NCBI RefSeq assembly: GCF_000003815.2
Contig: NC_049982.1
Span: 6,741,283 to 6,805,282, forward strand
Reading direction: 5' to 3'
Length of the DNA: 64,000 bases
DNA from: Branchiostoma floridae
Taxonomy: Eukaryota > Chordata > Leptocardii > Amphioxiformes > Branchiostomatidae
The position numbers and the translations under genes were made by a program. The notes under the pieces are model-generated. The model saw only the letters and a list, made by a program, of their open reading frames with translations. It was not told the origin of the DNA and made no database searches. Positions 48,201-55,352 of this stretch are shown piece after piece (positions within the stretch are counted from its first letter, which is position 1; each line of letters starts with the position of its first letter).

Positions 48201-48671
48201 GAGAGCTGCGAGTGTTTGGTGTCGAAGGCAATTTAGTAAATTAAATGTAGTTTCGACAAGAAATCTTGTTTTAACAAAATGTTTAAAAGGAAAAAAAAAA
48301 GAAGTGATATCACTCATAAAGTAAAAAAATATGTTGATGGTTTTGGGTTCGACAGCAGGTGACGTTTTTCGCCGCTGATGAAAGGGCTTCTTTTTTCAAG
48401 ATGTGACTAAACAGAGTGGCATTGGTGCGTAAAATACATCTTATGCGATAAAATGAAATAAACTGAGACAACATCAGCCATATAGTTCGCTTGCATAATA
48501 ACTTGATGAATGATACGGATTGACTGGATAATGTAGCAAAAACATGGAGGGTTGAGATGTATACGGCAATCATATAGGGGAATTGTTTCAGTGCGCAGTC
48601 TAGTCCGCAAACCCACCTGCTAACAGTAGCAGCAGTAGCGGCAGTTTGGCCCGTAGTTTAACTGTCCCCAT
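33246..48671 (-). CDS. AMN: Amnionless, endocytic receptor subunit, complete gene
   Basis: Fifteen coding exons chain in phase to a 483-residue protein (human AMN is 453): 48671-48617, 47430-47312, 40789-40739, 40386-40296, 39925-39827, 39448-39348, 38548-38483, 37979-37836, 37424-37328, 36767-36691, 36439-36289, 35931-35854, 35410-35305, 33946-33769 and 33284-33246. Domains in order are a signal peptide (MGTVKLRAKLPLLLLLLA), the AMN extracellular region starting with the conserved W-x3-T-x-W-x3-NW pattern, a Cys-rich VWFC-like part (CKELSGCYCG ... CCPMC), a juxtamembrane region, one membrane span and a cytoplasmic tail with two endocytic NPxY-type motifs, FENPVY and DNPLYADI. In vertebrates AMN carries cubilin to the apical surface and drives uptake of intrinsic factor-B12 and other ligands. 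A vertebrate-like role is inferred. Many introns hold palindromic MITEs. Confidence 0.96.
33769..33946 (-). CDS. AMN: AMN exon 14, cytoplasmic tail with first NPxY motif
   Basis: It encodes RRADSEGGQNG, a Gly/Ala/Pro-rich linker and DKGADKGFENPVYDNPIK. FENPVY is the FxNPxF/Y endocytic signal that binds Dab2/ARH-type adaptors. It is unusually GC-rich. Confidence 0.95.
34538..34811. repeat. Palindromic MITE with nested hairpin, AMN intron
   Basis: Outer ends are CCAAGCAGATGTTGGGAGG and CCTCCTAGCATCTGCTTGG. Inside, GCACGAAAAGTGGTATTTACC pairs, over about 50 bp, with a reversed block ending GGTAAATACCACCTTTCGTGC in plus reading. Confidence 0.8.
34825..34896 (-). CDS. AMN: Possible optional AMN cytoplasmic exon
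   Basis: A 72-base, GC-rich, phase-preserving stretch lies between the transmembrane exon and the tail exon. The acceptor TTTATTCCCCAG is good and the donor CTG|GTGAAT fair. It would insert 24 residues (starts SCSSSGPARDTAGRPRTASV) just after the membrane without breaking the frame. It lies 14 bp from the end of a MITE (34538-34811). It may be a real alternative exon, or intron sequence that happens to fit. Confidence 0.4.
35305..35410 (-). CDS. AMN: AMN exon 13, transmembrane segment
   Basis: It encodes a Gly/Ala-rich then hydrophobic span (VLYIAAGAGGGAVFFIAILV and SLVIIM), followed by a Lys stop-transfer. It ends in phase 2, AA|GTAAGA. Confidence 0.94.
35854..35931 (-). CDS. AMN: AMN exon 12, juxtamembrane
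   Basis: A 78-base exon encoding MGPYPTYGVKGLTIKNSGIG and NVAQV. Phase 1 at both ends. Confidence 0.88.
36142..36270. repeat. Palindromic MITE, CTCCAAGCAGA family, AMN intron
   Basis: It begins TAATCTCCAAGCAGATCCTA and ends CATCTGCTTGGAGA, with an internal GGAGTGT...ACACTCC pairing. Confidence 0.8.
36289..36439 (-). CDS. AMN: AMN exon 11
   Basis: It encodes 50 residues including ADGHVQLVLVDDVSGARNGM, the counterpart of the human EIQVVLVENGPETGGAGR segment. A MITE ends 18 bp beyond its donor. Confidence 0.92.
36691..36767 (-). CDS. AMN: AMN exon 10
   Basis: It encodes VLLLNYDDTFDIMAFQDRLV and VDFVPK, matching the human [20 protein letters not shown] segment. Confidence 0.92.
37328..37424 (-). 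CDS. AMN: AMN exon 9, Cys-rich VWFC-like part
   Basis: It encodes LICDLYGDNCPPLTC and TPRGSCCPMC. The final C-C-x2-C is the conserved end of this module in AMN. Confidence 0.93.
37836..37979 (-). CDS. AMN: AMN exon 8, start of the Cys-rich part
   Basis: It encodes 48 residues including LGPSGDIAVMGQDCKELSGC and YCGNEE, matching the human [23 protein letters not shown] region. The acceptor (TTTCAAAATAAG) has a weak pyrimidine tract. Confidence 0.93.
38048..38219. repeat. Palindromic foldback element, AMN intron
   Basis: Long imperfect inverted arms: AACTGGATAAAAACGGAGAT and ATCTCCGTTTCTATCCAGTT, with GGACGTTTCGAGTGACATCC pairing with GGATGTCACTAGAAACGTCC. The family differs from the CTCCAAGCAGA elements. 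Confidence 0.85.
38483..38548 (-). CDS. AMN: AMN exon 7
   Basis: A 66-base exon encoding NATYLVRLDHSKQVKHVDF. Phase 0 at both ends. Confidence 0.9.
39156..39332. repeat. Palindromic MITE with about 70-bp near-perfect arms, AMN intron
   Basis: The arms run from TAATCTCCAAACAGATCTTG to TAAGCCGG and back from CCGGCTTAACTCC to CAAGATCTGCTTGGAGATTA with few mismatches. It is the best-preserved copy of the family in the window, so probably the youngest. TA at both edges. Confidence 0.9.
39348..39448 (-). CDS. AMN: AMN exon 6
   Basis: It encodes an acidic stretch then HAEVVPCTHDTVVFPE, matching human AERVPCRHDDVFFP. It is bordered on one side by a MITE (39156-39332) only 15 bp from its donor, and on the other by a tandem-repeat intron. 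Confidence 0.94.
39468..39816. repeat. Tandem repeat filling an AMN intron, about 95-bp unit, four copies
   Basis: Units start near 39470, 39579, 39672 and 39770. Each has GCAAAAC..., TTTCAGCTTCCCATTGACTAATCTG-like sequence and GATGGATGAATGA spacers. Nearly the whole 378-bp intron consists of these copies. Confidence 0.85.
39827..39925 (-). CDS. AMN: AMN exon 5
   Basis: It encodes NRFVGGEPGDWLNPHNWRVE. The W-x2-PHNW pattern corresponds to the vertebrate WHDPHLW segment. Confidence 0.93.
40066..40215. repeat. (CA)n-rich microsatellite in an AMN intron
   Basis: Imperfect CA/CACG/CTCA repeats. Confidence 0.85.
40296..40386 (-). CDS. AMN: AMN exon 4
   Basis: It encodes VLPLNGEIVFADDLKVNF and a DDPACM segment. 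The LPLxGEIV pattern is typical of AMN. Phase 0 in, phase 1 out. Confidence 0.93.
40739..40789 (-). CDS. AMN: AMN exon 3
   Basis: A 51-base exon encoding PNPYAVFVQNDVSVGEL, matching the human SVLVQEGHAVSDM region. It lies after a 6.5-kb intron. Phase 0 at both ends. Confidence 0.92.
40828..40942. repeat. Palindromic MITE, CTCCAAGCAGA family, AMN intron
   Basis: It begins GATCTCCAAGCACATCTTCC and ends TAACATCTGCTTGGAGATTA. It starts 39 bp upstream of the acceptor side of AMN exon 3. Confidence 0.8.
40943..47311. other. AMN intron 2 (6.5 kb with flanks), no coding exon recognised
   Basis: It holds short dispersed repeats, including a CCCTAAGGCGTCGCCAAAAT motif at 41307-41326 related to sequences near 2533 and 40027. 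It also has a weak inverted-repeat segment near 43878-44003 and the element at 46273-46453. Exons 2 and 3 join in phase without needing an extra exon. Confidence 0.5.
46273..46453. repeat. MITE-like element with GTAGAAGCCA ends, AMN intron
   Basis: TAGGGTAGAAGCCACTTAAT and its inverted form ending TTAACTGGCTTCTACTGTA bound about 180 bp. GCAATTA / TAATTGC pairing continues inward. Confidence 0.75.
47312..47430 (-). CDS. AMN: AMN exon 2, N-terminal extracellular
   Basis: It encodes KKIWLKNTNWMNSANWDRG and PPCSKQVVSF, which align with the human AMN N-terminal Trp/Asn-rich segment and the following PC motif. Donor AAG|GTGGGT, phase 0. Confidence 0.93.
47431..48616. other. AMN intron 1, nothing else recognised
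   Basis: AT-rich, with short ORFs only. Confidence 0.5.
48617..48671 (-). CDS. AMN: AMN exon 1, signal peptide
   Basis: ATG in the context CGAGATGGGG, then a short basic stretch and six leucines, ending in phase 1 at GCAG|GTGGGT. An upstream ATG at 48720 opens a 20-codon frame that overlaps this start out of frame. It would act as an overlapping uORF only if the mRNA extends that far. Confidence 0.93.
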
Positions 48672-48720
48672 CTCGGCGGAGGTCCTGCCCTGACGCCGTC
48701 TGCACGAGTCTGCCTCTCAT

Positions 48721-50157
48721 CGTACCTTCCACCTGCCTTACCGTGTCGTGATTAGTCTGGCCAAACCTTCAGATATGTCATGAATATTACTAAAACCATA
48801 TCATTCATATGAATGAATGAAAGCAGTTGTATATGCCAATCTAAACGTACAGTGCAATTGTAAAAAAAAACACTTATTAAAACTAGCAAGGTATCTTACA
48901 ATTTACCAAAGAGAGCTCTGAAATATTATTTAGTACCTAAACGTATGTCTTCAATATGACTTAAACTATATCAATCATATGAATGAATGAATGAAAACAT
49001 CGCTTATGTATGGCAATCTAAACTTATAGTGCAATCGAAAAAAATACATTCGACCTAGCAAGGTATCAAACAATTTACCATAGATAGCTCTGAACTATTA
49101 TCTAGTACGTTGAAGTATGTCTTGAATGCGACTATAACTATATACGCAGCTTGTATTGACGAAGAACACCCACAATGCAATCCATCTTTTATCATATTGC
49201 AGCGGGAAATACATTTGAACAGGTATACTCGGTTGTCTGATAATGAGCATTATTAACTACTGGTGGGCAAGACTGATGTGGCTAAAACTATATATTCGTA
49301 TAAATGAAAGCACGTTACAGCTTCTAAATATGGTATTACACTTAGTTCTGTGTAGTCTTCCACCTGCTAATGACTTTCAACAGATAGATATCATCATCAT
49401 CATCATCATCGGTCGACTGCGGCACAGGCGACTGTAAGTTTCTTCCAAGACCTTAGATATATCAAGATCTCTACGTGGAACAGACTATCAGTCAGGGTTA
49501 TGACTGTTTATAATCTCTATAGATATCTGACTAAAGCCAGCAATATACATGTATATTCATCCAAATGTGCATGCGTTTTAAGGCCTTCATGTTTCTGGAA
49601 AGGTTGGTAATTGTAACTAAAGACAGAATCTTGGTGGTCCCGATCAATTTCGTCCGAATCAAGGCATGTATAGTTCCCCGCCCGTCTCATATGGTTACCT
49701 TGTGTGTATTACGGATTGTTGCTGTATGACAATACGCAGTAACACTCATGTATGCCTCTGCTTTATATGGGCTTGCTGTATGTCTCTGTCACTTCCGGGT
49801 AATCTGCTCAAAGGGGAATAGTGTAGTTAAATCAGTGTTTATCACATTACTTTGAGATGTTTTTGTGAGGGATTGTGTAAGCTGCATACGCAGATGACTA
49901 TGTTTATTTACATTTGATGAGGATTTTGGAGTTTCAAATATCGCCTCAGTGTATACCAAAAGGTAATTGAATTATTTTCCTCATTAATAGCTCTCAGAAT
50001 CAACATTCTCGAGACATTGGACTTTCTGAACGGTCCCTTGCCCAAGCCACCTGAGGGTTCAAACAAGTCGTGTACGCTCCCGCAGTCCTACATAAGTGGT
50101 GAGAGTGAAACTTCCTATGTTTCTGGTGTGTGTTCACAGGGCCAGACAGGAGACAGG
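48721..50157. other. Intergenic region between the divergent AMN and Ly6 genes
   Basis: It presumably holds both promoters. Two similar blocks at about 48785-48940 and 48960-49110 share (ATGAATGAA)n, GGCAATCTAAAC and CTAGCAAGGTATC. This suggests a roughly 180-bp tandem duplication. A retroelement tail (ATC repeat then GGTCGACTGCGGC) lies near 49393-49425. Confidence 0.5.
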
Positions 50158-50230
50158 ATGGCGGGTGCAGGCAGACTACAGCTGCCCGTCTTGGCACTGG
50201 GACTACTGCTGATGGCCGTACAGGGAACAG
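50158..50230 (+). CDS. Ly6 gene exon 1, signal peptide
   Basis: ATG in the context ACAGGATGGCG, 24 codons and one base, donor ACAG|GTACGA. The following intron begins with GGGA-rich repeats shared with the duplicate copies. Confidence 0.9.
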
Positions 50231-53200
50231 GTACGAGGGAGGGAGGAAAAGATAGTGATGGAGGGATACAGGGATGGAGGGATAGAGGGGAGGAGATAAG
50301 GAGGAAAGGAGGGGGGGAGGGAGGGAGGAGACAGTATGGCTGGAGCAGGCATACAGCTGCCCTTCATGGCGCTAGTACTGCTACTGATGGCCGTACTGGG
50401 AACAGGTTCTGGGCAGGGAGGGAGGGAGGGAGTGATGAAGGGATAGAGGGAGGGAAACAGGAGACAGTATGGCGGGAGCAGTCGGACTGCATACAACTAG
50501 CTACTCGTCATGGCCCTGGGACTGCTGGTGCTGATAGCTTTACTTAGATCAAGTACAGGATGGGATGGATGTAGGGAAGGAAGGAAGGAGAAAGAATGTA
50601 GGGAAGGAGGGAGAAGAAAAAGGAACAGGGAGAGGAATCCAGAAGATGGACATTCCTCCGTAGGATTAGGGTTATAAGAGGACAGAAAGGGTGAAGGATG
50701 AAAGGTAGGAGAGATGAACGGAACCAGGAAAATATGGATGGAAACTAAGATAAATGACTGAGATGGAGATGTTTAATAATAGCAGATTATTTCGTCCATG
50801 CAAAAAAAAAAAGAAATACAAGTAAAGGGTTATGGTTCAATGGTTAGATATATTGATATTTCGGAAAATTATTACGATCGTGACAAGGGAAGAAAAAAAA
50901 GATGAGAGGAGGGAGTCAGAGAGAGATGAAGATAGATAAAGACTAAGTAAGGATTCCGCGCATTCAAAAAGAGGAAATCTAAGTTTATATCATCTATAGG
51001 CGGAACTGGAGAAGGCTTGCAGTCACCTGCGCTGCAGCCGAACGATGATGATGATCATCTATTGGCTACAAACATATCATATCCGGCAACTTCTTAAGTT
51101 TGAATATCATTTTTTACTTATCACAACGTTGCAATACATCTTAAATAATATGTTGACCTCGTGGACTAGACAGCGTCGTCTGACCTTCGCTTTATCTTAC
51201 ATGTGTATGGGCTAACTCAATCAGACAGGATGGATTGGTTCTACGTCATCCATAACGGAAGTAAAATTTCCCGGAAGGCCTGTACTGTTCGGCTGGAGGT
51301 TTAGAGTCGAATCAGATCAATTCATTGCAGCGCTGAATAAACGTGCACTGTTTCTGAGAAGACTTCGCTTTTCGTTATCAGTGAAGAACACGTGTTGGTC
51401 CTCTTTATCTGTGATTTCTATACACATCGGACCCCTTCGACTTAGGTTAATGGGGGATATTCAGAACAAAAGATTGCAATCTTTAAAGAAATGTTCTATT
51501 GCACGATAAGCTTACAATCTCTGTCCTTTCTGATTTTTTACCTCGAAATCTTATTTACAGTCCTTCGATATCAGGTACAATTGCAGATCCCGTAGAGATT
51601 ACGTAGAAATGTATCTTTCTTTCTTGTATGTAAACTTTAAATGTTCTGTCTTGAATGTAAACTAGGTACAGATACCGTCTCCGTGACAGGACATGAAATT
51701 ACAAACGGAACGAAAATCTGCAACCGTTTCATTTTAGGGACAACCCCCTTTATCCTGAGTAGTTGATGTTCCCCACTGAATATATATTACGTACGGATGT
51801 TCACACGAGCCTTGTATAGCTATATTGATATTCTATACATCCTTAGTCGCATTTGGCGATCCGTGAAACAAAACGTGACAATAACCGAAATGAGATCGGA
51901 TCGCGAGAAGCTTGAATGATTTGTCAATGTTGTAGCTGCGGTAGTTTACAATGTAGGCTGTCGGAGGACACAAATCCTGACAGAGCTATCGGGTACTTAT
52001 TGAGGAAGTGCGCATACTTCGTACGTACCAATAGGAGAAGAAGATAGGGTGAATAAATGAGTGCTGTATGTTTCAGGAGGCTGACGTTGCTAGCCTCCAT
52101 AGCAGGCTCTAGAGGCTTTTTTGGCTCTTCCTTTGGCCATTTCTTATTGTAAAGGGTCGCTTGTACTGCCGGCCCGTAGCTTCCATAGCAGGCTCTCTGG
52201 GCCTTTTTCGTCTCTTTGGCTCATGATACACTTTTGCTGGCCGTTTCTTTTTGCACTGGGAGTACAAGCGACCCAGTACAAAAAGAAATGGCCAGCAAAG
52301 ACGAAAAAGGCCCAGACGGCATGCTATGGAGGCTACGGACTGGCAGCACAAGCGACCCAGTACAATAAGAACTGGCCTGCAAAAAAAAGACGAAAAAATG
52401 CACAGAGAGCCTACTATGGAGGCTATCGTACCAGACTTGACGCTCCGTGTTGTCTCCCTGCAGACGGCCTGCGGTGCTACTCGTGCTCGGCCACCACCGG
52501 CCACCCCTGCCAACACGACCCGGCAGGGCTCGGCCCGTCCTCCGTCAGGCAGTGTGACGCCTCCTCCGATAGTTGCGTGGTGAGTGTGGGGAGAAATAGG
52601 CAAGCAAGCAAACAAACAAGCAAACAAACAAACAAACAAACAAATAACAACAACTAACAACATTTACGATTTCGACACCGTCCATATCTGATTGAGATGG
52701 TAAAGTTCAAACACAGACACGATAGACGATGATTAAACTACAAGATCTAGAGGGTCTGCATATGGAGGGACCTGACAACGCTTTACATTTTACGCTGAAT
52801 TCACGAAAAAGAACCCCCTACCTATCACGATTAAATAATGTATGGCAATAGCTTAAAATTTGATCGAATTACGTGAATACGACGGCTTGCCCTAAGAATT
52901 TCAGTCGTCGAGATCAAAATAGGCTGCATACGGCTTGCGGGAACTGACACGCAGGTCCCCCTAGAAGGATACAAGCAATGGATGTTTCAGGTACTTTTAT
53001 TCAAGGTCACATGCGTGCAATGCATGTCCATGTTTTATCAAACTTTTGGTTTTAAAACTGCATCCGTGCTTTTCTTCCAAACAGACGGAATATTCTTACT
53101 CCACCACAAACAAGTCTGTGACAGAGTTCGGCAGACATTGTGGCCACAGTCTCAGCTGTATTGGTTGTCTTCCATTGCCTAATACCGGTACGTACTAAGT

Positions 53201-53842
53201 TCCTACAGTATAACATTACTAATAGTAATACTTAGCTTGGCTGTCATCCTGGTTAGTTTTACTGGGGCTCCAAGGGAGGGGGTGGGTGAATGGCGTATGG
53301 GAACCTCCGTGTCGGTTTACTTATGATAGCTACAATACAACTAATACTGGTACGTGTTCCTGCATTCTACCATCTACCATTAATTTTACGTCTCAGTACG
53401 CTATATAAATTTACATATTTGCCGTTGTGGCTGGTGTAAACCAAAGTTTGTTTCAACATTCAACATTCAACAAAATTCAACATTAGGATATGGTATATAC
53501 CCCCGGTATGTCATCCGCTCCCAGAGAACATCAGTAAATATACTAACGGCCATTGAACTCAGGAGCCATAAAAGTGACACATATTTATTTATTCGACTTC
53601 ACAGATTAGATACAATCTGATAGGAGTCGGCAACATATATATGTATATGTATGATGTTTCAGTTGAGTTAAATATTTTCTCCAACAGACAAAGCAGTCTG
53701 CACCTCCTGCTGCAAGACAGACTTATGCAACACCGACCCTGGCGTCACTTCCGGTACAGCTACCACGGCACGACGTCACATCCTGTTGTTGTTGGCATCT
53801 TCTTTGCTAGCGACAATACTACATGTAATGTTTGTAAAATAA
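50158..53842 (+). CDS. Ly6/uPAR-type three-finger protein, predicted GPI-anchored, complete
   Basis: Four exons (50158-50230, 52464-52579, 53085-53187, 53688-53842) with phases 1, 0, 1 give 447 bases and a 148-residue protein. Residues 1-24 are a signal peptide (start MAGAGRLQLPVLALGLLLMA). The mature part begins DGLRCYSC, the classic Ly6 opening. It contains 12 cysteines and ends its fold with CTSCCKTDLCN, matching the CC-x2-D-x-CN hallmark. After a Thr/Ser/Gly linker it ends in a hydrophobic tail (HILLLLASSLLATILHVMFV), as in GPI-anchor precursors. Family members sit on the outer membrane and modulate receptors, complement or adhesion, but no specific partner can be inferred. The three-exon-plus-signal layout is typical of the family. 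Its first exon is present in extra copies. Confidence 0.92.
50336..50405 (+). CDS. Duplicate copy of the Ly6 signal-peptide exon
   Basis: It encodes MAGAGIQLPFMALVLLLMAV and LGT and ends in the same phase at ACAG|GTTCTG. It is intact and could serve as an alternative first exon if transcription starts between copies. The donor is weaker than in copy 1. No acceptor is needed if it is a first exon. Confidence 0.5.
50469..50540 (+). pseudogene. Third, decayed copy of the Ly6 signal-peptide exon
   Basis: Homology is clear (ATGGCGGGAGCAG ... GCCCTGGGACTGCTG) but small insertions shift the frame, and TGA interrupts the original reading. A second ATG at 50510 restores a short hydrophobic frame, without a GTx donor at the equivalent place. 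Confidence 0.6.
50541..52090. other. Ly6 intron 1, purine-rich then AT-rich
   Basis: The GGGA/GGAA-rich first part continues from the exon duplications. A retroelement-tail-like sequence (CTGCAGCCGAACGATGATG) is at 51032-51050. No other exon was recognised. Confidence 0.5.
52091..52425. mobile_element. Foldback MITE, 335 bp, just before Ly6 exon 2
   Basis: Ends are TAGCCTCCATAGCAGGCTCT and AGAGCCTACTATGGAGGCTA. The two halves are long inverted copies through TCGCTTGTACTGCC / GGCAGCACAAGCGA and GGCCATTTCTT / AAGAACTGGCC. TA at both edges fits a TA target site. It ends 38 bp before the exon 2 start, so the branch site must lie in or next to it. Confidence 0.85.
52464..52579 (+). CDS. Ly6 gene exon 2, first finger
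   Basis: Acceptor TCTCCCTGCAG, donor GTG|GTGAGT. It encodes GLRCYSCSATTGHPCQHD and continues to QCDASSDSCV, with five cysteines. Confidence 0.92.
52601..52650. repeat. (CAAA)n microsatellite
   Basis: AAGC and AAAC repeats just inside the intron after exon 2. Confidence 0.9.
53085..53187 (+). CDS. Ly6 gene exon 3, middle part
   Basis: Acceptor TTCTTCCAAACAG, donor ACCG|GTACGT. It encodes TEYSYSTTNKSVTEFGRHC then GHSLSCIGCLPLPNT, adding three cysteines. Confidence 0.9.
53688..53842 (+). CDS. Ly6 gene exon 4, CCxxDLCN and GPI signal
   Basis: Acceptor TTTTCTCCAACAG. It encodes KAVCTSCCKTDLCNTDPG, a Ser/Thr/Gly linker and the hydrophobic C-terminus, then TAA. Likely GPI-addition sites lie in the SG/TA region after DPGV. 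Confidence 0.92.
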
Positions 53843-55352
53843 TGGCTAAGCATATTGAATACACTTACATGATACAAATTTACCGTAAATTCCTCTAAGT
53901 TCGCGGTGATGTTATTTCGCGGGAAGAAGAAAGTGGAGTGTTCGCTGTGGTTCGTAGTAATTGGCAATATCACTAACGCTAGTTCATCTTTATCCAAGGG
54001 CGCGGGTACCTAACCTATATATCCATTGTTGTTTAAAACAGGGTTCTAGGGATATGAAATCGACGGACGGTGTTTTCAAACTGTGGTATTTTAAAACATC
54101 GCAATTTGAAACCACTGCCCGTCTTGGTTACCCTTAGATATAAGCTATAGCTACCGCTCGGATAAAGGTGAACCAGTGTTCTTGACACGTATTCAGTAAC
54201 AATGGAAACCACACTTTTAAGTTCGCAGTGAGTGGCCACTACAAAAACCGCGAACAGAAGACCACCGTAAAAAAAGCAAAGGAATAAGTGTAACAAAAAT
54301 ATATGATTAAGATGGACAAGGAAGAAAACATGTTGTAAATGAAGTGCTATAGAATAAGATGATATGATAGCTATCATATTATGATGATAAATGGATATGT
54401 AGATGGATACATAGCCTAGCTTTTTTATGACGCGAAAATTTATGACGCCATTATCCCACTAACGTTACACGATTTTTTAGGTGCTGTAGTTTTCTACTAG
54501 GCCTGTTTCATGTTTACGTAATTGTCCTTCCTTGTCTGTTATACTAGTCCCCAAACCTAGGTGGCGCGTCAGCACCACAATGTCGGTATGACGCAGGCGA
54601 TGAGTAGTGTCACTAACTGTTAAATGTTTAGTAGGTGAAAGATGTCGAGACCCCAATCTGTTTTGCTGATGATACAAAGTAAACGTTAACTGAGACTTAC
54701 GATACAAATGAGGTCGTGGAAACAAATGACACAACTACATGTATAACAGCATCGTTATTTCAGTCCTGTCACTTTTAAGACACCATCTACATATTTCTTT
54801 ATAGTACTTTCAAATACATGTATAATTTGACTGATAAAAGTATAAATGAAAATGTTGATAAAGGGCATTGTTCGTACTTTATGTTACTCGGTCGTGTCAC
54901 AAGTTACTTAATGTGCTTAGTACCTTATCCACGCATGCCATGGCGTCTGTAACTGGTAAAAAAGGAAGTTGGTATAGCCCCCCTTCCCAGCTGAGGGTGG
55001 TTGGTGTGTCCTGGCACGTGACGTCCTATATCGTTGACGTCAGTAACTGGTAATAAAATGTCAGGTATATATCGCCTCCTGTCCACGATTAGTGATGGTT
55101 TCTGTGCCTTGGCACGTGGCCTCACATGCCCTTGACGTCATTAAAGGTAAAAATGTCAGGATGTCGTCTATATACCCCCGTCCCTGATGTGTCCTGATGC
55201 GAATTTCAATATAGTGATTTGTAATAAAATGATTGACAAATTACTAAGTTGTTGTTTCAAATACGCTACGAGTTTCCGCTTTGAAGTTTGTATAAGACCC
55301 AGGCATGCCAAAAGCCTGAAACGACTTAGTAACGGGTATATCACAGAATCTC
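53843..55352. other. Ly6 3' flank and convergent intergenic region
   Basis: Plus-strand AATAAA signals at 55052-55057 and 55223-55228 are candidate ends of the Ly6 transcript. Repeat-like blocks sharing a TAAGTTCGC core occur at 53900 and 54221. The block at 54995-55065 is repeated at 55095-55160 (CTTGACGTCA, TAAAATGTCAGG). No gene was seen. Confidence 0.45.

Noticed and set aside
50017-50547. 176-codon plus-strand ORF across the Ly6 exon 1 copies
   Set aside because: It reads through GGGA repeats between exon copies. Splicing at 50230 gives a proper Ly6 protein instead.
52109-52663. Overlapping 180-codon ORFs on both strands before Ly6 exon 2
   Set aside because: They run through the arms of the foldback MITE. 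Only the stretch from 52464 to 52579 is coding.
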